Source: an uncultured Dorea sp.
GTDB taxonomy: Bacteria; Bacillota; Clostridia; Lachnospirales; Lachnospiraceae
NCBI GenBank assembly: GCA_910584095.1
Contig: CAJTYU010000006.1
Location: 1-57,718, forward strand
DNA: 57,718 nucleotides
Reading direction: 5' to 3'
The position numbers and the translations under genes were made by a program. Shown here one piece after another: positions 31,453-39,712 of the stretch (the first letter of the stretch is position 1; every line of letters begins with the position of its first letter). The notes beneath the pieces were generated by a model, which ran no database searches, was not told the origin of the DNA, and was given only the letters and a program-made list of their open reading frames with translations.

Positions 31453-32205
31453 ATGGATATTGAAAAGTTGATTGCAGAGATTACAGATGAAATTCTGGGT
31501 AAAGTTTCTGCTGAGAAAAATTCTATTCAAAAACAGGAAGAAGAGATGCAGATTGCGGGCTATCTCGACGATACGCTGCTGAAGGCTGACGCGACTCCGG
31601 AGCAGGTGACGGCGATCTGTGAGGAGGCGAAGGAATACAAGACGGCTTCTGTATGTGTAAATTCGTGGTATGTGCCGCTGGTGGCAAAGGAGCTTGCCGG
31701 ATCGGGAGTGAAGACCTGCTGTGTGATCGGTTTCCCTCTGGGAGCATGCGCGGCAGGCGCAAAGGCAGCCGAGACTGCATGGGCAGTCCAAAAAGGCGCA
31801 GAGGAAGTGGATATGGTTGTCAATATCGGCGCTGTGAAGGCTAAGGACTGGCGCTATGTGAAGCAGGATATTGAGGAAGTGGTAACCGCGGCAAGAGGAA
31901 AGGCGCTGGTAAAGGTGATCATCGAGACCTGTCTGCTTACAGATGAAGAAAAGGTTAAGGCATGCACCGTTGCAAAGCTTGCGGGCGCGGATTTTGTGAA
32001 GACGTCTACGGGATTCTCCACAGGCGGGGCGACAGTAGAGGATATCAGGCTGATGCGTCAGACTGTGGGACCTGACATGGGAGTGAAGGCATCCGGCGGC
32101 GTGCGCGATTATGCGGCGGCCAAAGCCATGATTGAGGCCGGAGCGACACGGATTGGGACCAGCAGTGCAAAAGGAATCCTCGCCGGGGCGCCGGGAAAAA
32201 AATAA
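31453..32205 (+). CDS. deoC: Deoxyribose-phosphate aldolase, second copy with targeting peptide
   Basis: 250 residues. It starts with the same helix as the first copy (MDIEKLIAEITDEILGKVSA), then a short linker and a complete aldolase domain: EVDMVVNIGA, DFVKTSTGFSTGG and GVKASGGVRD. The domain is highly similar to the first copy, so a recent duplication is likely. It ends at GAPGKK and has no cysteine-rich tail. It has its own promoter after the operon terminator, so aldolase supply could be set apart from shell supply. The frame is open upstream to 31345, but AAAGGAGAAAAGG fixes the ATG at 31453. Confidence 0.94.
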   Translation: MDIEKLIAEITDEILGKVSAEKNSIQKQEEEMQIAGYLDDTLLKADATPEQVTAICEEAKEYKTASVCVNSWYVPLVAKELAGSGVKTCCVIGFPLGACAAGAKAAETAWAVQKGAEEVDMVVNIGAVKAKDWRYVKQDIEEVVTAARGKALVKVIIETCLLTDEEKVKACTVAKLAGADFVKTSTGFSTGGATVEDIRLMRQTVGPDMGVKASGGVRDYAAAKAMIEAGATRIGTSSAKGILAGAPGKK

Positions 32206-32274
32206 TATAGGCGCACGAGGCGAATGTTCTTTATACTAAGTGTATATCGTTAAAGATGTAAAATAGGAAGGCAA

Positions 32275-32985
32275 TCAGCGCAGTAAGTGCTCCCGGTATT
32301 GTTCAATCTGCTGTTTGAACAGGCTGACGGCATTTGAAGCATTGCCTTCCTTTATGCATTTTGTAGTCTGTACTAAAGACTCATAGGCAGTCTCGCGTCC
32401 GATATATTCGCAGTAGTCCGCCCATGCGGAAATAGACGCGTCAAAGAATGCGTTCATAATCAGCGGAGAGATACAGTTACCGCTTAGTACTACAAGGGTT
32501 CGCCGGTAAATAAAAAGAGTTTCGGCAAAGGCGCTGATATTGCCGTCCATTGCACGGTGCATATTTTCCTGTAAACGTTCCAGCTTTCGGATATCTTCGG
32601 CCGTGTGTTTCGCCGCAAGCAGTTCTATTGCGGGGCATTCCAGATAAATGCGCGTGTCCAGAAGGCTGCTGATCATCTTCTTGTCCGGCATGCCGCCTCG
32701 GTAGCGGATGATGGCGAAAAGGGTATCCAGATTGCCGGTGCTGGCATAGTCCGCAACGTAGACGCCTTGCCTTGAGCTAACGTCAAGAAAACCCATGCGG
32801 GCAAGCTCGCGGATGCCCTCGTGGACGATGGTTTTGCTGATTCCCATGGCGTCGGCAATTTCCCGCTCGGCAGGAAGCCTGTCTCCGGGCTGCAGCTCGC
32901 CGGACAGGATCATCTCCTCAATCTGAGTGAGAAACATATCTTTGATTGACAGCGTATTAATCTTCTTAAATTCCATGTGTTCCAT
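32275..32985 (-). CDS. GntR/FadR-family transcriptional regulator
   Basis: 236 residues. The winged helix (about 10-75) reads LQPGDRLPAEREIADAMGIS, then KTIVHEGIRELARMGFLDV, and an FCD-type helical ligand domain follows (about 85-230). It is encoded towards the end of the aldolase gene and divergently from the FAD oxidoreductase at 33297. A palindrome fitting the FadR-type site lies in the shared intergenic region, so autoregulation and control of the 33297-hypA-hypB unit are the simplest guess. It is related to the regulator at 39706. Confidence 0.88.
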   Translation of the reverse strand: MEHMEFKKINTLSIKDMFLTQIEEMILSGELQPGDRLPAEREIADAMGISKTIVHEGIRELARMGFLDVSSRQGVYVADYASTGNLDTLFAIIRYRGGMPDKKMISSLLDTRIYLECPAIELLAAKHTAEDIRKLERLQENMHRAMDGNISAFAETLFIYRRTLVVLSGNCISPLIMNAFFDASISAWADYCEYIGRETAYESLVQTTKCIKEGNASNAVSLFKQQIEQYREHLLR

Positions 32986-33072
32986 GTATCCCCTTTAAAT
33001 AATTCCGCAATAATTGCAGAGCCTGCGTTCGGCCGGCTCAAGCGATGCTGTAAAGGCGGCCCGTATGCTTTT

Positions 33073-33101
33073 AATATAGATATTTCACAGAGAAAAGTCA
33101 A
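33073..33101 (-). promoter_or_regulatory. Promoter of the GntR gene
   Basis: On the minus strand TTGACT, 17 bp, TATATT, about 90 bp before the start codon. Confidence 0.65.
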
Positions 33102-33109
33102 GAAAAACG

Positions 33110-33120
33110 TGGTCCGACCA
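33110..33120. promoter_or_regulatory. Candidate GntR/FadR operator
   Basis: TGGTCCGACCA is a perfect palindrome around its centre and fits the FadR-subfamily consensus TNGTNNNACNA. It lies just upstream of the GntR promoter's -35 hexamer and within the divergent intergenic region. Confidence 0.55.
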
Positions 33121-33296
33121 GAGCCAAACAAAAAAGCGGAGCAATCTTTGGGACTTCTGTCAATTTACAAATGGACGGATTCGTTAGAAAATAAACATAT
33201 GGATAGTGCTGTCTTAAGATCCTGTGCGCTCTTTGCACAGGCTGTACGGACATTAGGATTTTGAGGCATAGACAAAAAGAGAAAGGGTGGTAGACA

Positions 33297-36227
33297 ATGC
33301 CTGAATTAAGTAAAGCGGTTATCCCTCCGCATATGGGAGATAAGAAGCCTAGTGAGAAGATTTTGAAGCTTGGCCGGAAGATTACGGACGTGGCGGCCCA
33401 CAAGATTAAGGGCGTTACGGCAGATGACCCGGAATATTGGGGGCTGGCGGAAATTGTGACAGAGGAGATGGCGGATGTGGCATTGAAGATGAAGGTGCGC
33501 CATCATTATAAGATTGAAGAACTGTGGAAGCTGAACGATGTAGCGGACGAAGAAAAAGAGGAGTTCCAGAAGCTGCTGGATGAGATGAGCTATATCGGTC
33601 TGTTGGAGTATGATTACGGTAATAATTATGACCATAATGGAGCGATTCCGGGACCGACCGACAGAAGGTACTGCCTGCCGATGTTTGTGCCGGGTTCTGC
33701 GGAGCTGTTTAATATGGAAGAGGGGCCGGAGGGCAACAAGCGGTTAAGGGAGCATCCAGCGCTTGCGAGCTTTTTTGAACGTATGACATTTGTACCGCTG
33801 GACGGTATTACGCATATGGTGCCGCCGGGAGGAGCCGGAATCGGCATGCATGTAATTCCGGTGGAAAAGGCGATCGAGATGGAGCCGGGAACCATTGATC
33901 TGGAGCACATTTCGTACTGGCTGAAGAAATATGAGGGGCATATCGGCGTGGGCCAGTGTTCCTGCCGTGTGAGCCGGGGCATCCTTGAGGACGGATGCGC
34001 CGATGACGAGATGAACTGGTGCGTGGGCGTGGGCGATTTTGCAGATTATTGCCGCGAGACCGGAAAAGGCCATGATGTGACTTATGAGGAGGCAATGGAG
34101 ATTTTCCGTAAGGCGGAGGACAACGGTTTTGTTCATCAAATTACGAATATTGACGGAGAGAATAAGATATTCGGTATTTGTAATTGCAATGTGAATATTT
34201 GTAATGCGCTGCGTACCTCCCAGCTATTTAATACGCCGAATATGAGCCGGAGCGCATTTACGGCGAAGGTGGAGAAAGACAAATGCGTTGCCTGCGGCAA
34301 ATGTGTGGAATACTGTCCGGCAGGCGCGGTGAAGCTGGGCCAGAAGCTGTGTAAGAAGGACGGAACAGAAGTGAAGTATCCGAAGCATGAGCTTCCGGAT
34401 AAGCTGGTGTGGGGCAGGGATAAATACGATGAGGACTACAGGGATCATAACCGGATCAACTGCTATGAGACCGGAACGTCGCCCTGTAAGGCTGCTTGTC
34501 CGGCTCATATTGCAGTACAGGGATATATCCGTAAGGCAAAGGAAGGAAAGTATAGAGAAGCATTAGCGTTGATTAAGAAAGATAATCCTTTCCCGGCAAT
34601 CTGCGGACGCGTCTGCAACAGGCGCTGCGAGGCCGCATGTACCCGCGGTACAGTGGACGAGGCGGTTGCGATCGACGCGATTAAGAAATTCGTGGCAGAG
34701 CAGGATCTTCACGAGGAGACCAGATATATACCTCCGGTAGTGATCGCGTCGAACAGACTGACCCAGTGGGAGCAGAAGATTGCCATTATCGGCGCGGGTC
34801 CGGCAGGTCTTTCGGCCGCTTATTATCTGGCGGTCAAAGGCTATAAGCCGACAGTATTTGAAAAGAATGCCCGCCCGGGCGGCATGATGACCTATGGTAT
34901 TCCGTCTTACAAGCTGGAAAAGGATGTGATCGAAGCGGAGATTGAAGTGCTTCGCGAGTTGGGCGTGGAAATCAGGTGCGGCGTAGAGATTGGAAAGGAT
35001 ATTGTATTAGATGAACTGAGAGAAGAGGGCTACAAGGCATTTTATATAGCGATCGGATGTCAGGGCGGCAAGGTTCCGGAGATTCCGGGAAATGACGCCG
35101 AGGGTATCGATATTGCAGTAAGCTTCCTGCACAGTGCGACAGAAGACAATACTCAGAAGATGACCGGTAAGGTTGTAGTAATCGGCGGCGGAAACGTGGC
35201 GGTGGACTGTGCAAGGACGGCATATCGTTTCGGCGGCAGCGATGTGGCAATGTATTGTCTGGAGAGCAGAGAGACCATGCCCGCGGCAAAGGACGAGATC
35301 GCAGAGGCGCTGGAAGAGGGTATCACGATCCAGAACGGATGGGGACCGAAGGAAGTCCTAAAGACTCCGGAAGGAAAGGCGCGGGCAGTTGTCTTTAAGA
35401 AATGTACTTCTGTGATAGATGAGAGTGGGAAATTCAATCCGCAGTATGATGAGGAAGATACGGTTACAGTAGAGTGCGGGCACATTATTTTTGCAGTCGG
35501 ACAGAGTATCGAGTGGGGAGGACTGCTTGACGGCTCTAAGGTAGAATTTTGGCATGGCAATTATCCGGCTGCAGACGGGCTGACCTATCAGACGGCGGAG
35601 CCTGATATCTTTGTAGGCGGCGACGTATATACCGGGCCGAAGTTTGTGATTGATGCTATAGAGGCGGGCAAAAATGCGGCAGAGTCCCTCCACCGTTACG
35701 TGCATGAGGGGGCAAGCATGACGATCGGCCGGAATAGAAGAGATTTCCACGAACTGGATAAAGAAGACATTCTGGTAGAGAGCTATGATACGATCGGCCG
35801 GCAGGAGGCGGCGATGAATGAGGAAATTGACCATAAGCATTCCTTCCGGGACGCTCATGGAACGCTGACGGAGGAGCAGGTACACTTAGAGGCAAGCCGC
35901 TGTCTTGGCTGCGGTGCGTCTGTGGTGGATGAAAATAAATGTATCGGCTGCGGCGTCTGTACGACCAAGTGCGAATTTGACGCGATTAAGCTGCACAGAG
36001 ATCATCCGGAGTGCTCGAAGATGGTGCGTTCCGAGGATAAATTCAAGGAAATCGGGAAGTATATGGCCAAAAAGAGCGCCGGTCTTGCGGCTGAGACGGC
36101 GGCCGGGAAGATTCCTGTAGTAAAGAAGCAGGCGGCAAAGGTAATTAAGAAAGCGCCTGTTGTGACAAAGCGGGCAGCGGGAGCGGTAAAGAAGGCCGGG
36201 AAGACCTTAAAATCTCTCAAGAAATAG
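33297..36227 (+). CDS. Large FAD/NAD-dependent oxidoreductase with Fe-S domains and a Lys/Ala-rich tail
   Basis: 976 residues. The N-terminal 300 form a cysteine-bearing domain (GQCSCRVSRGILEDGC and ICNCNVNIC). A 4Fe-4S motif CVACGKCVEYCPAG (about 330) follows, then a GltD-like region: CKAACPAHIAVQGYI, CGRVCNRRCEAAC, the FAD motif IIGAGPAGLSAAYYL and the NAD motif VVIGGGNVAVDCA. A second ferredoxin motif CIGCGVCTTKCEFD lies near 900. The last 50 residues are Lys/Ala/Val-rich and very basic. It probably moves electrons between NAD(P)H and ferredoxin-type partners; its exact partner is unknown. hypA and hypB follow closely, suggesting a metal-enzyme context. Confidence 0.85.
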   Translation: MPELSKAVIPPHMGDKKPSEKILKLGRKITDVAAHKIKGVTADDPEYWGLAEIVTEEMADVALKMKVRHHYKIEELWKLNDVADEEKEEFQKLLDEMSYIGLLEYDYGNNYDHNGAIPGPTDRRYCLPMFVPGSAELFNMEEGPEGNKRLREHPALASFFERMTFVPLDGITHMVPPGGAGIGMHVIPVEKAIEMEPGTIDLEHISYWLKKYEGHIGVGQCSCRVSRGILEDGCADDEMNWCVGVGDFADYCRETGKGHDVTYEEAMEIFRKAEDNGFVHQITNIDGENKIFGICNCNVNICNALRTSQLFNTPNMSRSAFTAKVEKDKCVACGKCVEYCPAGAVKLGQKLCKKDGTEVKYPKHELPDKLVWGRDKYDEDYRDHNRINCYETGTSPCKAACPAHIAVQGYIRKAKEGKYREALALIKKDNPFPAICGRVCNRRCEAACTRGTVDEAVAIDAIKKFVAEQDLHEETRYIPPVVIASNRLTQWEQKIAIIGAGPAGLSAAYYLAVKGYKPTVFEKNARPGGMMTYGIPSYKLEKDVIEAEIEVLRELGVEIRCGVEIGKDIVLDELREEGYKAFYIAIGCQGGKVPEIPGNDAEGIDIAVSFLHSATEDNTQKMTGKVVVIGGGNVAVDCARTAYRFGGSDVAMYCLESRETMPAAKDEIAEALEEGITIQNGWGPKEVLKTPEGKARAVVFKKCTSVIDESGKFNPQYDEEDTVTVECGHIIFAVGQSIEWGGLLDGSKVEFWHGNYPAADGLTYQTAEPDIFVGGDVYTGPKFVIDAIEAGKNAAESLHRYVHEGASMTIGRNRRDFHELDKEDILVESYDTIGRQEAAMNEEIDHKHSFRDAHGTLTEEQVHLEASRCLGCGASVVDENKCIGCGVCTTKCEFDAIKLHRDHPECSKMVRSEDKFKEIGKYMAKKSAGLAAETAAGKIPVVKKQAAKVIKKAPVVTKRAAGAVKKAGKTLKSLKK

Positions 36228-36237
36228 GAGATCAGGG

Positions 36238-36582
36238 ATGCATGAACTGGGAATCGTCTTTCATATCGTGAAATCCGTTGAGGAGATTGCGGCAGAAAAT
36301 CAGGCGTCAAAGGTAAATAAGGTGGTTCTTCAGATTGGCGAGGTGTCTACGATCATTCCTTACTATCTGAAGGACTGCTGGAAATGGAAATGCTCAAAAA
36401 GCGAATTGATGGAAGGCTGCGAGCTGGAGATTGAGACCATTCCGGCAATCACCTTCTGCGAGGACTGCAAAGAAACCTATGGAACGGTAGAGTATGGGAA
36501 GATCTGCCCTTACTGCGGCAGTGAACATACCTATCTTAAACAGGGAAATGAGCATGAAATTAAGGAAATTGAGGTGACTTGA
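36238..36582 (+). CDS. hypA: Nickel metallochaperone HypA
   Basis: 114 residues. It starts MHELGI, with the Ni-binding His at position 2, and has two CxxC zinc pairs, CEDCKE and CPYCGS. HypA delivers nickel with HypB to [NiFe]-hydrogenase or other nickel enzymes. It begins 10 bp after the oxidoreductase gene and is one base from hypB. No hypCDEF or hydrogenase subunit lies in the window. Confidence 0.92.
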   Translation: MHELGIVFHIVKSVEEIAAENQASKVNKVVLQIGEVSTIIPYYLKDCWKWKCSKSELMEGCELEIETIPAITFCEDCKETYGTVEYGKICPYCGSEHTYLKQGNEHEIKEIEVT

Positions 36583-36583
36583 T

Positions 36584-37255
36584 ATGAAAGACTACAAGAT
36601 TATTGAGGTAAAGAGAAGTATATTTGAGGATAATGACGCAGATGCCCGCAGGCTCCGGGAAGAACTTGCGGCTGAGGGCACGTATCTTCTGAATCTGATG
36701 TCGTCTCCGGGAGCGGGCAAGACAACGACCTTGAAGAGGACCATTTCCATGCTGAAGGAAGAACTGAAAATCGGAATCATGGAGGCGGACATTGATTCGG
36801 ATGTAGATGCCAAGGCGATTTCCGAGACCGGCGTACGCACGATCCAGATCCATACCGGGGGCATGTGTCATTTGGACGCGGACATGACCAGACAGGGAAT
36901 CAGGGAATTTGGGACGCATGATTTGGACTTAGTAGTGTTGGAGAATGTGGGTAATCTAGTGTGCCCGGCGGAATTTGATACCGGAAGTACGAAGAACGCT
37001 ATGATCCTGTCCGTACCGGAGGGAGATGACAAGCCTTTGAAGTATCCGCTGATGTTTTCGATCTGCGATGTGGTGCTGATCAACAAGTGCGATACTTTAT
37101 GCGTGTTCGATGATTTTTGCAAAGAAGCAGTAGAAGAGAGAATCCATAAGCTGAATCCAAAAGCGGAGGTGTTTTTTATTTCGGCAAAGACCGGGGAAGG
37201 ATTCGAGAAGTGGATCGGCTGGCTGCGGAAAGAGTTAAAGGAATATAGAAAGTGA
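36584..37255 (+). CDS. hypB: Hydrogenase/urease nickel-incorporation GTPase HypB
   Basis: 223 residues. P-loop SSPGAGKTT (about 41-49), then EADIDSDVDA, the metal-site segment GGMCHLDADM, VLENVGNLVCP and the GTP-specificity motif NKCD. The Cys and His residues needed for nickel binding at the dimer interface are retained; there is no N-terminal His-rich stretch. It works with HypA, encoded immediately upstream. Confidence 0.94.
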   Translation: MKDYKIIEVKRSIFEDNDADARRLREELAAEGTYLLNLMSSPGAGKTTTLKRTISMLKEELKIGIMEADIDSDVDAKAISETGVRTIQIHTGGMCHLDADMTRQGIREFGTHDLDLVVLENVGNLVCPAEFDTGSTKNAMILSVPEGDDKPLKYPLMFSICDVVLINKCDTLCVFDDFCKEAVEERIHKLNPKAEVFFISAKTGEGFEKWIGWLRKELKEYRK

Positions 37256-37648
37256 TTCAGGAGAGAACAAATTTAAAAATAATATCATATTAATATTACA
37301 GACAACCGAAAAGAATCTCCGATAGTGGCTGGCTACGGAGATTCTTTTCTGTTATAGTTATCTAAAAGGAATGAGAGTAAAGTGTGGCACTGCAAAGGTC
37401 TTATTCGCAGTGCGTCAACTTAATGAGGGGGGATAGTTGTCTGTCTTCCAACTATCTGACACTTATTATAATGTACAAATATGACAGAATTATGTTCTTT
37501 CTCTAAAAGAAAAAGAAAATTTCTTAAGAAGTTCTTGCGAAAAACTAAAATAAAGCTGTAAGCAGTATAGAGAGCAATATTTGTGACAGCTATTACAACA
37601 AATGTCCCGGTATTTTTGAATATGATATATCGGAGGAGAGGAGGAGAA
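37256..37648 (+). other. Intergenic region with terminator and two hairpins
   Basis: 393 bp with no supported gene. After the terminator at 37308-37352 come two hairpins: GCACTGC (37387-37393) with GCAGTGC (37407-37413), and ATAGTTG (37433-37439) with CAACTAT (37449-37455). They could be a leader structure of the tcdA transcript or remnants; I recognise no riboswitch. Confidence 0.5.
37308..37352 (+). terminator. Terminator after hypB
   Basis: A perfect 14-bp stem GAAAAGAATCTCCG (37308-37321) with CGGAGATTCTTTTC (37336-37349); T-rich on the descending side. Confidence 0.85.
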
Positions 37649-38365
37649 ATGGAACATCCATTTTCCAGAACAGAATTATTACTTGGAGCAGAAGGAGTAA
37701 AAAAACTCCGGGATGCTACAATTGCGGTATTTGGGATCGGCGGCGTGGGAGGCTATGTTGTGGAGGCGCTGGCAAGGAGCGGCGTGGGGCGCCTGCATCT
37801 GGTCGACCATGATACGGTCAGCGTAAGCAATTTGAACCGGCAGATTATTGCCACGGTCAATACAATTGGAAGATACAAGGTAGATGTGGCAAAGGAGCGG
37901 GTGATGGGGATCAACCCAAAAGCGGAGGTCTGTACACACAGGACTTTTTATATGCCGGAGACGGAAGGAGAATTTGATTTTACCGGGTTTGATTATGTGG
38001 TGGATGCAATTGACACAGTGACGGGGAAGCTGGCGCTGATTATGCAGGCAGAAGAAGCCGGGGCGCCGGTGATCAGCTCAATGGGGGCGGGAAATAAGCT
38101 GGACGCCTCCGCGTTTGAAGTGGCGGATATTTACCAGACTTCGGTTTGCCCTCTGGCAAAAGTAATGCGCAGAGAATTGAAAAAAAGAGGGGTGCGGAAG
38201 CTGAAAGTTGTATACTCGAAAGAACAGCCGGTCATAAACAGCCGTCCGCCGGGAAGCAATGCCTTTGTTCCGGCAGCGGCGGGGCTGATTCTTGCGGGGG
38301 AGGTAGTAAAGGATCTGGCGGGCGTCGGAAAAGAAAGGACTCTGCCGTGCGCAGATTCATGGTAA
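37649..38365 (+). CDS. tcdA: tRNA threonylcarbamoyladenosine dehydratase (ThiF/MoeB family)
   Basis: 238 residues. ATP-binding GIGGVGGYVVEALARSG with the DHD-type segment VDHDTVSVSNLNRQ and the SSMGAGNKLDAS motif are those of TcdA (CsdL/YgdL), which cyclises t6A to ct6A in tRNAs. The catalytic-region residues of ThiF-like adenylation (Arg in NLNRQ, Asp in VDAIDT) are present. GAGGAG sets the start at 37649; an upstream in-frame start at 37583 would add a hydrophobic leader not seen in the family. Confidence 0.92.
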   Translation: MEHPFSRTELLLGAEGVKKLRDATIAVFGIGGVGGYVVEALARSGVGRLHLVDHDTVSVSNLNRQIIATVNTIGRYKVDVAKERVMGINPKAEVCTHRTFYMPETEGEFDFTGFDYVVDAIDTVTGKLALIMQAEEAGAPVISSMGAGNKLDASAFEVADIYQTSVCPLAKVMRRELKKRGVRKLKVVYSKEQPVINSRPPGSNAFVPAAAGLILAGEVVKDLAGVGKERTLPCADSW

Positions 38366-38381
38366 AAGAATATTCAACTAT

Positions 38382-38430
38382 GAATTGGAATTTGGTATGT
38401 GGTACAGCCAGATTCCAATTCTCTTTTTTC
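38382..38430 (+). terminator. Terminator after tcdA
   Basis: A perfect 10-bp stem GAATTGGAAT/ATTCCAATTC (38382-38391 with 38412-38421), then TCTTTTTT. Confidence 0.85.
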
Positions 38431-38494
38431 TATTGCAGATATAACGAAATTGGCGGAGCGAAATCAGTAAAAATGCCAAAAATAAACGGCTTAA

Positions 38495-38523
38495 TTGACA
38501 GGAAAATTTGCAAAGAGTATAAT
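38495..38523 (+). promoter_or_regulatory. Consensus sigma-A promoter of the DUF5692 gene
   Basis: TTGACA, exactly 17 bp, TATAAT: both hexamers match consensus. The ATG is at 38586. Confidence 0.9.
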
Positions 38524-38585
38524 GTTATAAAAATAACAAAATTGGTATAGCCAGAAAATTTGACAAAGGAAAGAGGGAATGAGAG

Positions 38586-39626
38586 ATGTTATTTCAGATT
38601 TACGGAGACAATGCCGGCTGGCAGCTGCTCGGCTGGGTTTTGGTATTTGTCGGGCTTGTTGCGCTGAATGAGATTGCCCGTCGGTCAAAGCTTGGCGGGA
38701 TTATCTGCTTTCTTGCGGTTCCCGCTGCGCTGACGGTTTATTTTATTGCAATCTATGTATGTGCCGCGCAGGGAGCGGAGTGGGCGCTGAATAACGATAC
38801 CTATGTACACATGAACAGCTGGTTCCATTATGCAAAGTTATATGCCGCAACGGCGGGCTGTATCGGGTTTATGATGCTGAAGTATCATTGGGGAGTTGGA
38901 AAGACCCATTGGTTTAAGGCATTTCCGTTTGTAATCGTTGCAATTAATATTTTGATCGCGGTTGTCAGTGACTTCGAATCGGGCGTCAGGGGGCTTATGG
39001 CGCTTCAGGAGACAGGCTCTAGATGGTGGCTGTCGTCGGAAAATGTATGGCTGTACGGAGGCTGGTGGAACTGGGTAAATGGTATTGCGGGAATCCTGAA
39101 TATCCTCTGCATGACCGGATGGTGGGGAATTTATTCTTCAAAGGATAAGAAGGATATGCTATGGCCGGATATGACGTGGTGCTTCATCATCGCCTATGAT
39201 TTGTGGAATTTCGAGTACACTTATAATAATCTGCCGACGCATACATGGTACTGCGGGCTTGCGCTTCTCTTGGCGCCTACGTTTGCAAATGCGTTATGGA
39301 ACAAGGGAGGCTGGATTCAGAACCGGGCCAATACGCTGGCGTTGTGGTGTATGTTTGCGCAGGTATTTCCGCTGTTTCAGGATGCAAGCCGCTTCTCGGT
39401 TATCCCGACGGTTTATGCAGATGGATTTATGGACGCGTCCGTTCACCCAACGGCGGCTGACCCGACGATGCAGGGCGTGGTGGCGGTTCTGGCTCTGGCG
39501 GCGAATGTGATCGTGCTTGCAGTTATTATCAAGCGTGCAAAGGAACAGCATAAGAACCCATACAAGGAAGAAATATTTACAGACCAGAAGGATTTTAAGC
39601 TTGCGATGGCAAGGGCGGAAGAATAA
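38586..39626 (+). CDS. DUF5692 family membrane protein
   Basis: 346 residues with about nine hydrophobic segments and many Trp residues (ENVWLYGGWWNWVNGIAGIL, MTGWWGIYSS, ALWNKGGWIQNRANTL). The pattern is that of the DUF5692 family, known only as a membrane protein in gut Firmicutes; the function is unknown. A consensus promoter and monocistronic layout suggest strong, constitutive expression. The neighbouring convergent GntR regulator may be related to it, but there is no direct evidence. Confidence 0.75.
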   Translation: MLFQIYGDNAGWQLLGWVLVFVGLVALNEIARRSKLGGIICFLAVPAALTVYFIAIYVCAAQGAEWALNNDTYVHMNSWFHYAKLYAATAGCIGFMMLKYHWGVGKTHWFKAFPFVIVAINILIAVVSDFESGVRGLMALQETGSRWWLSSENVWLYGGWWNWVNGIAGILNILCMTGWWGIYSSKDKKDMLWPDMTWCFIIAYDLWNFEYTYNNLPTHTWYCGLALLLAPTFANALWNKGGWIQNRANTLALWCMFAQVFPLFQDASRFSVIPTVYADGFMDASVHPTAADPTMQGVVAVLALAANVIVLAVIIKRAKEQHKNPYKEEIFTDQKDFKLAMARAEE

Positions 39627-39681
39627 GTTGTGGAAAACAAAGACTGTTGTTGACGGGATGCCTGTAAACAGCAGAAGACAG

Positions 39682-39712
39682 GGGGCCTTTTTTCAAGGGC
39701 CCCGTTTATTTA
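39682..39712. terminator. Terminator between DUF5692 and the convergent GntR gene
   Basis: GGGGCC (39682-39687) pairs with GGCCCC (39698-39703), followed by GTTTATTTA. It could work in both directions; it ends a few bases inside the GntR gene's 3' edge. Confidence 0.6.

Larger units (their letters stand above)
32986..33296. other. Divergent regulatory region between GntR and the FAD oxidoreductase
   Basis: 311 bp with no gene. It contains the minus-strand promoter at 33073-33101, a FadR-type palindrome at 33110-33120 and a small hairpin CCTGTGC/GCACAGG at 33221-33241. No clear plus-strand promoter was found. Confidence 0.6.
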
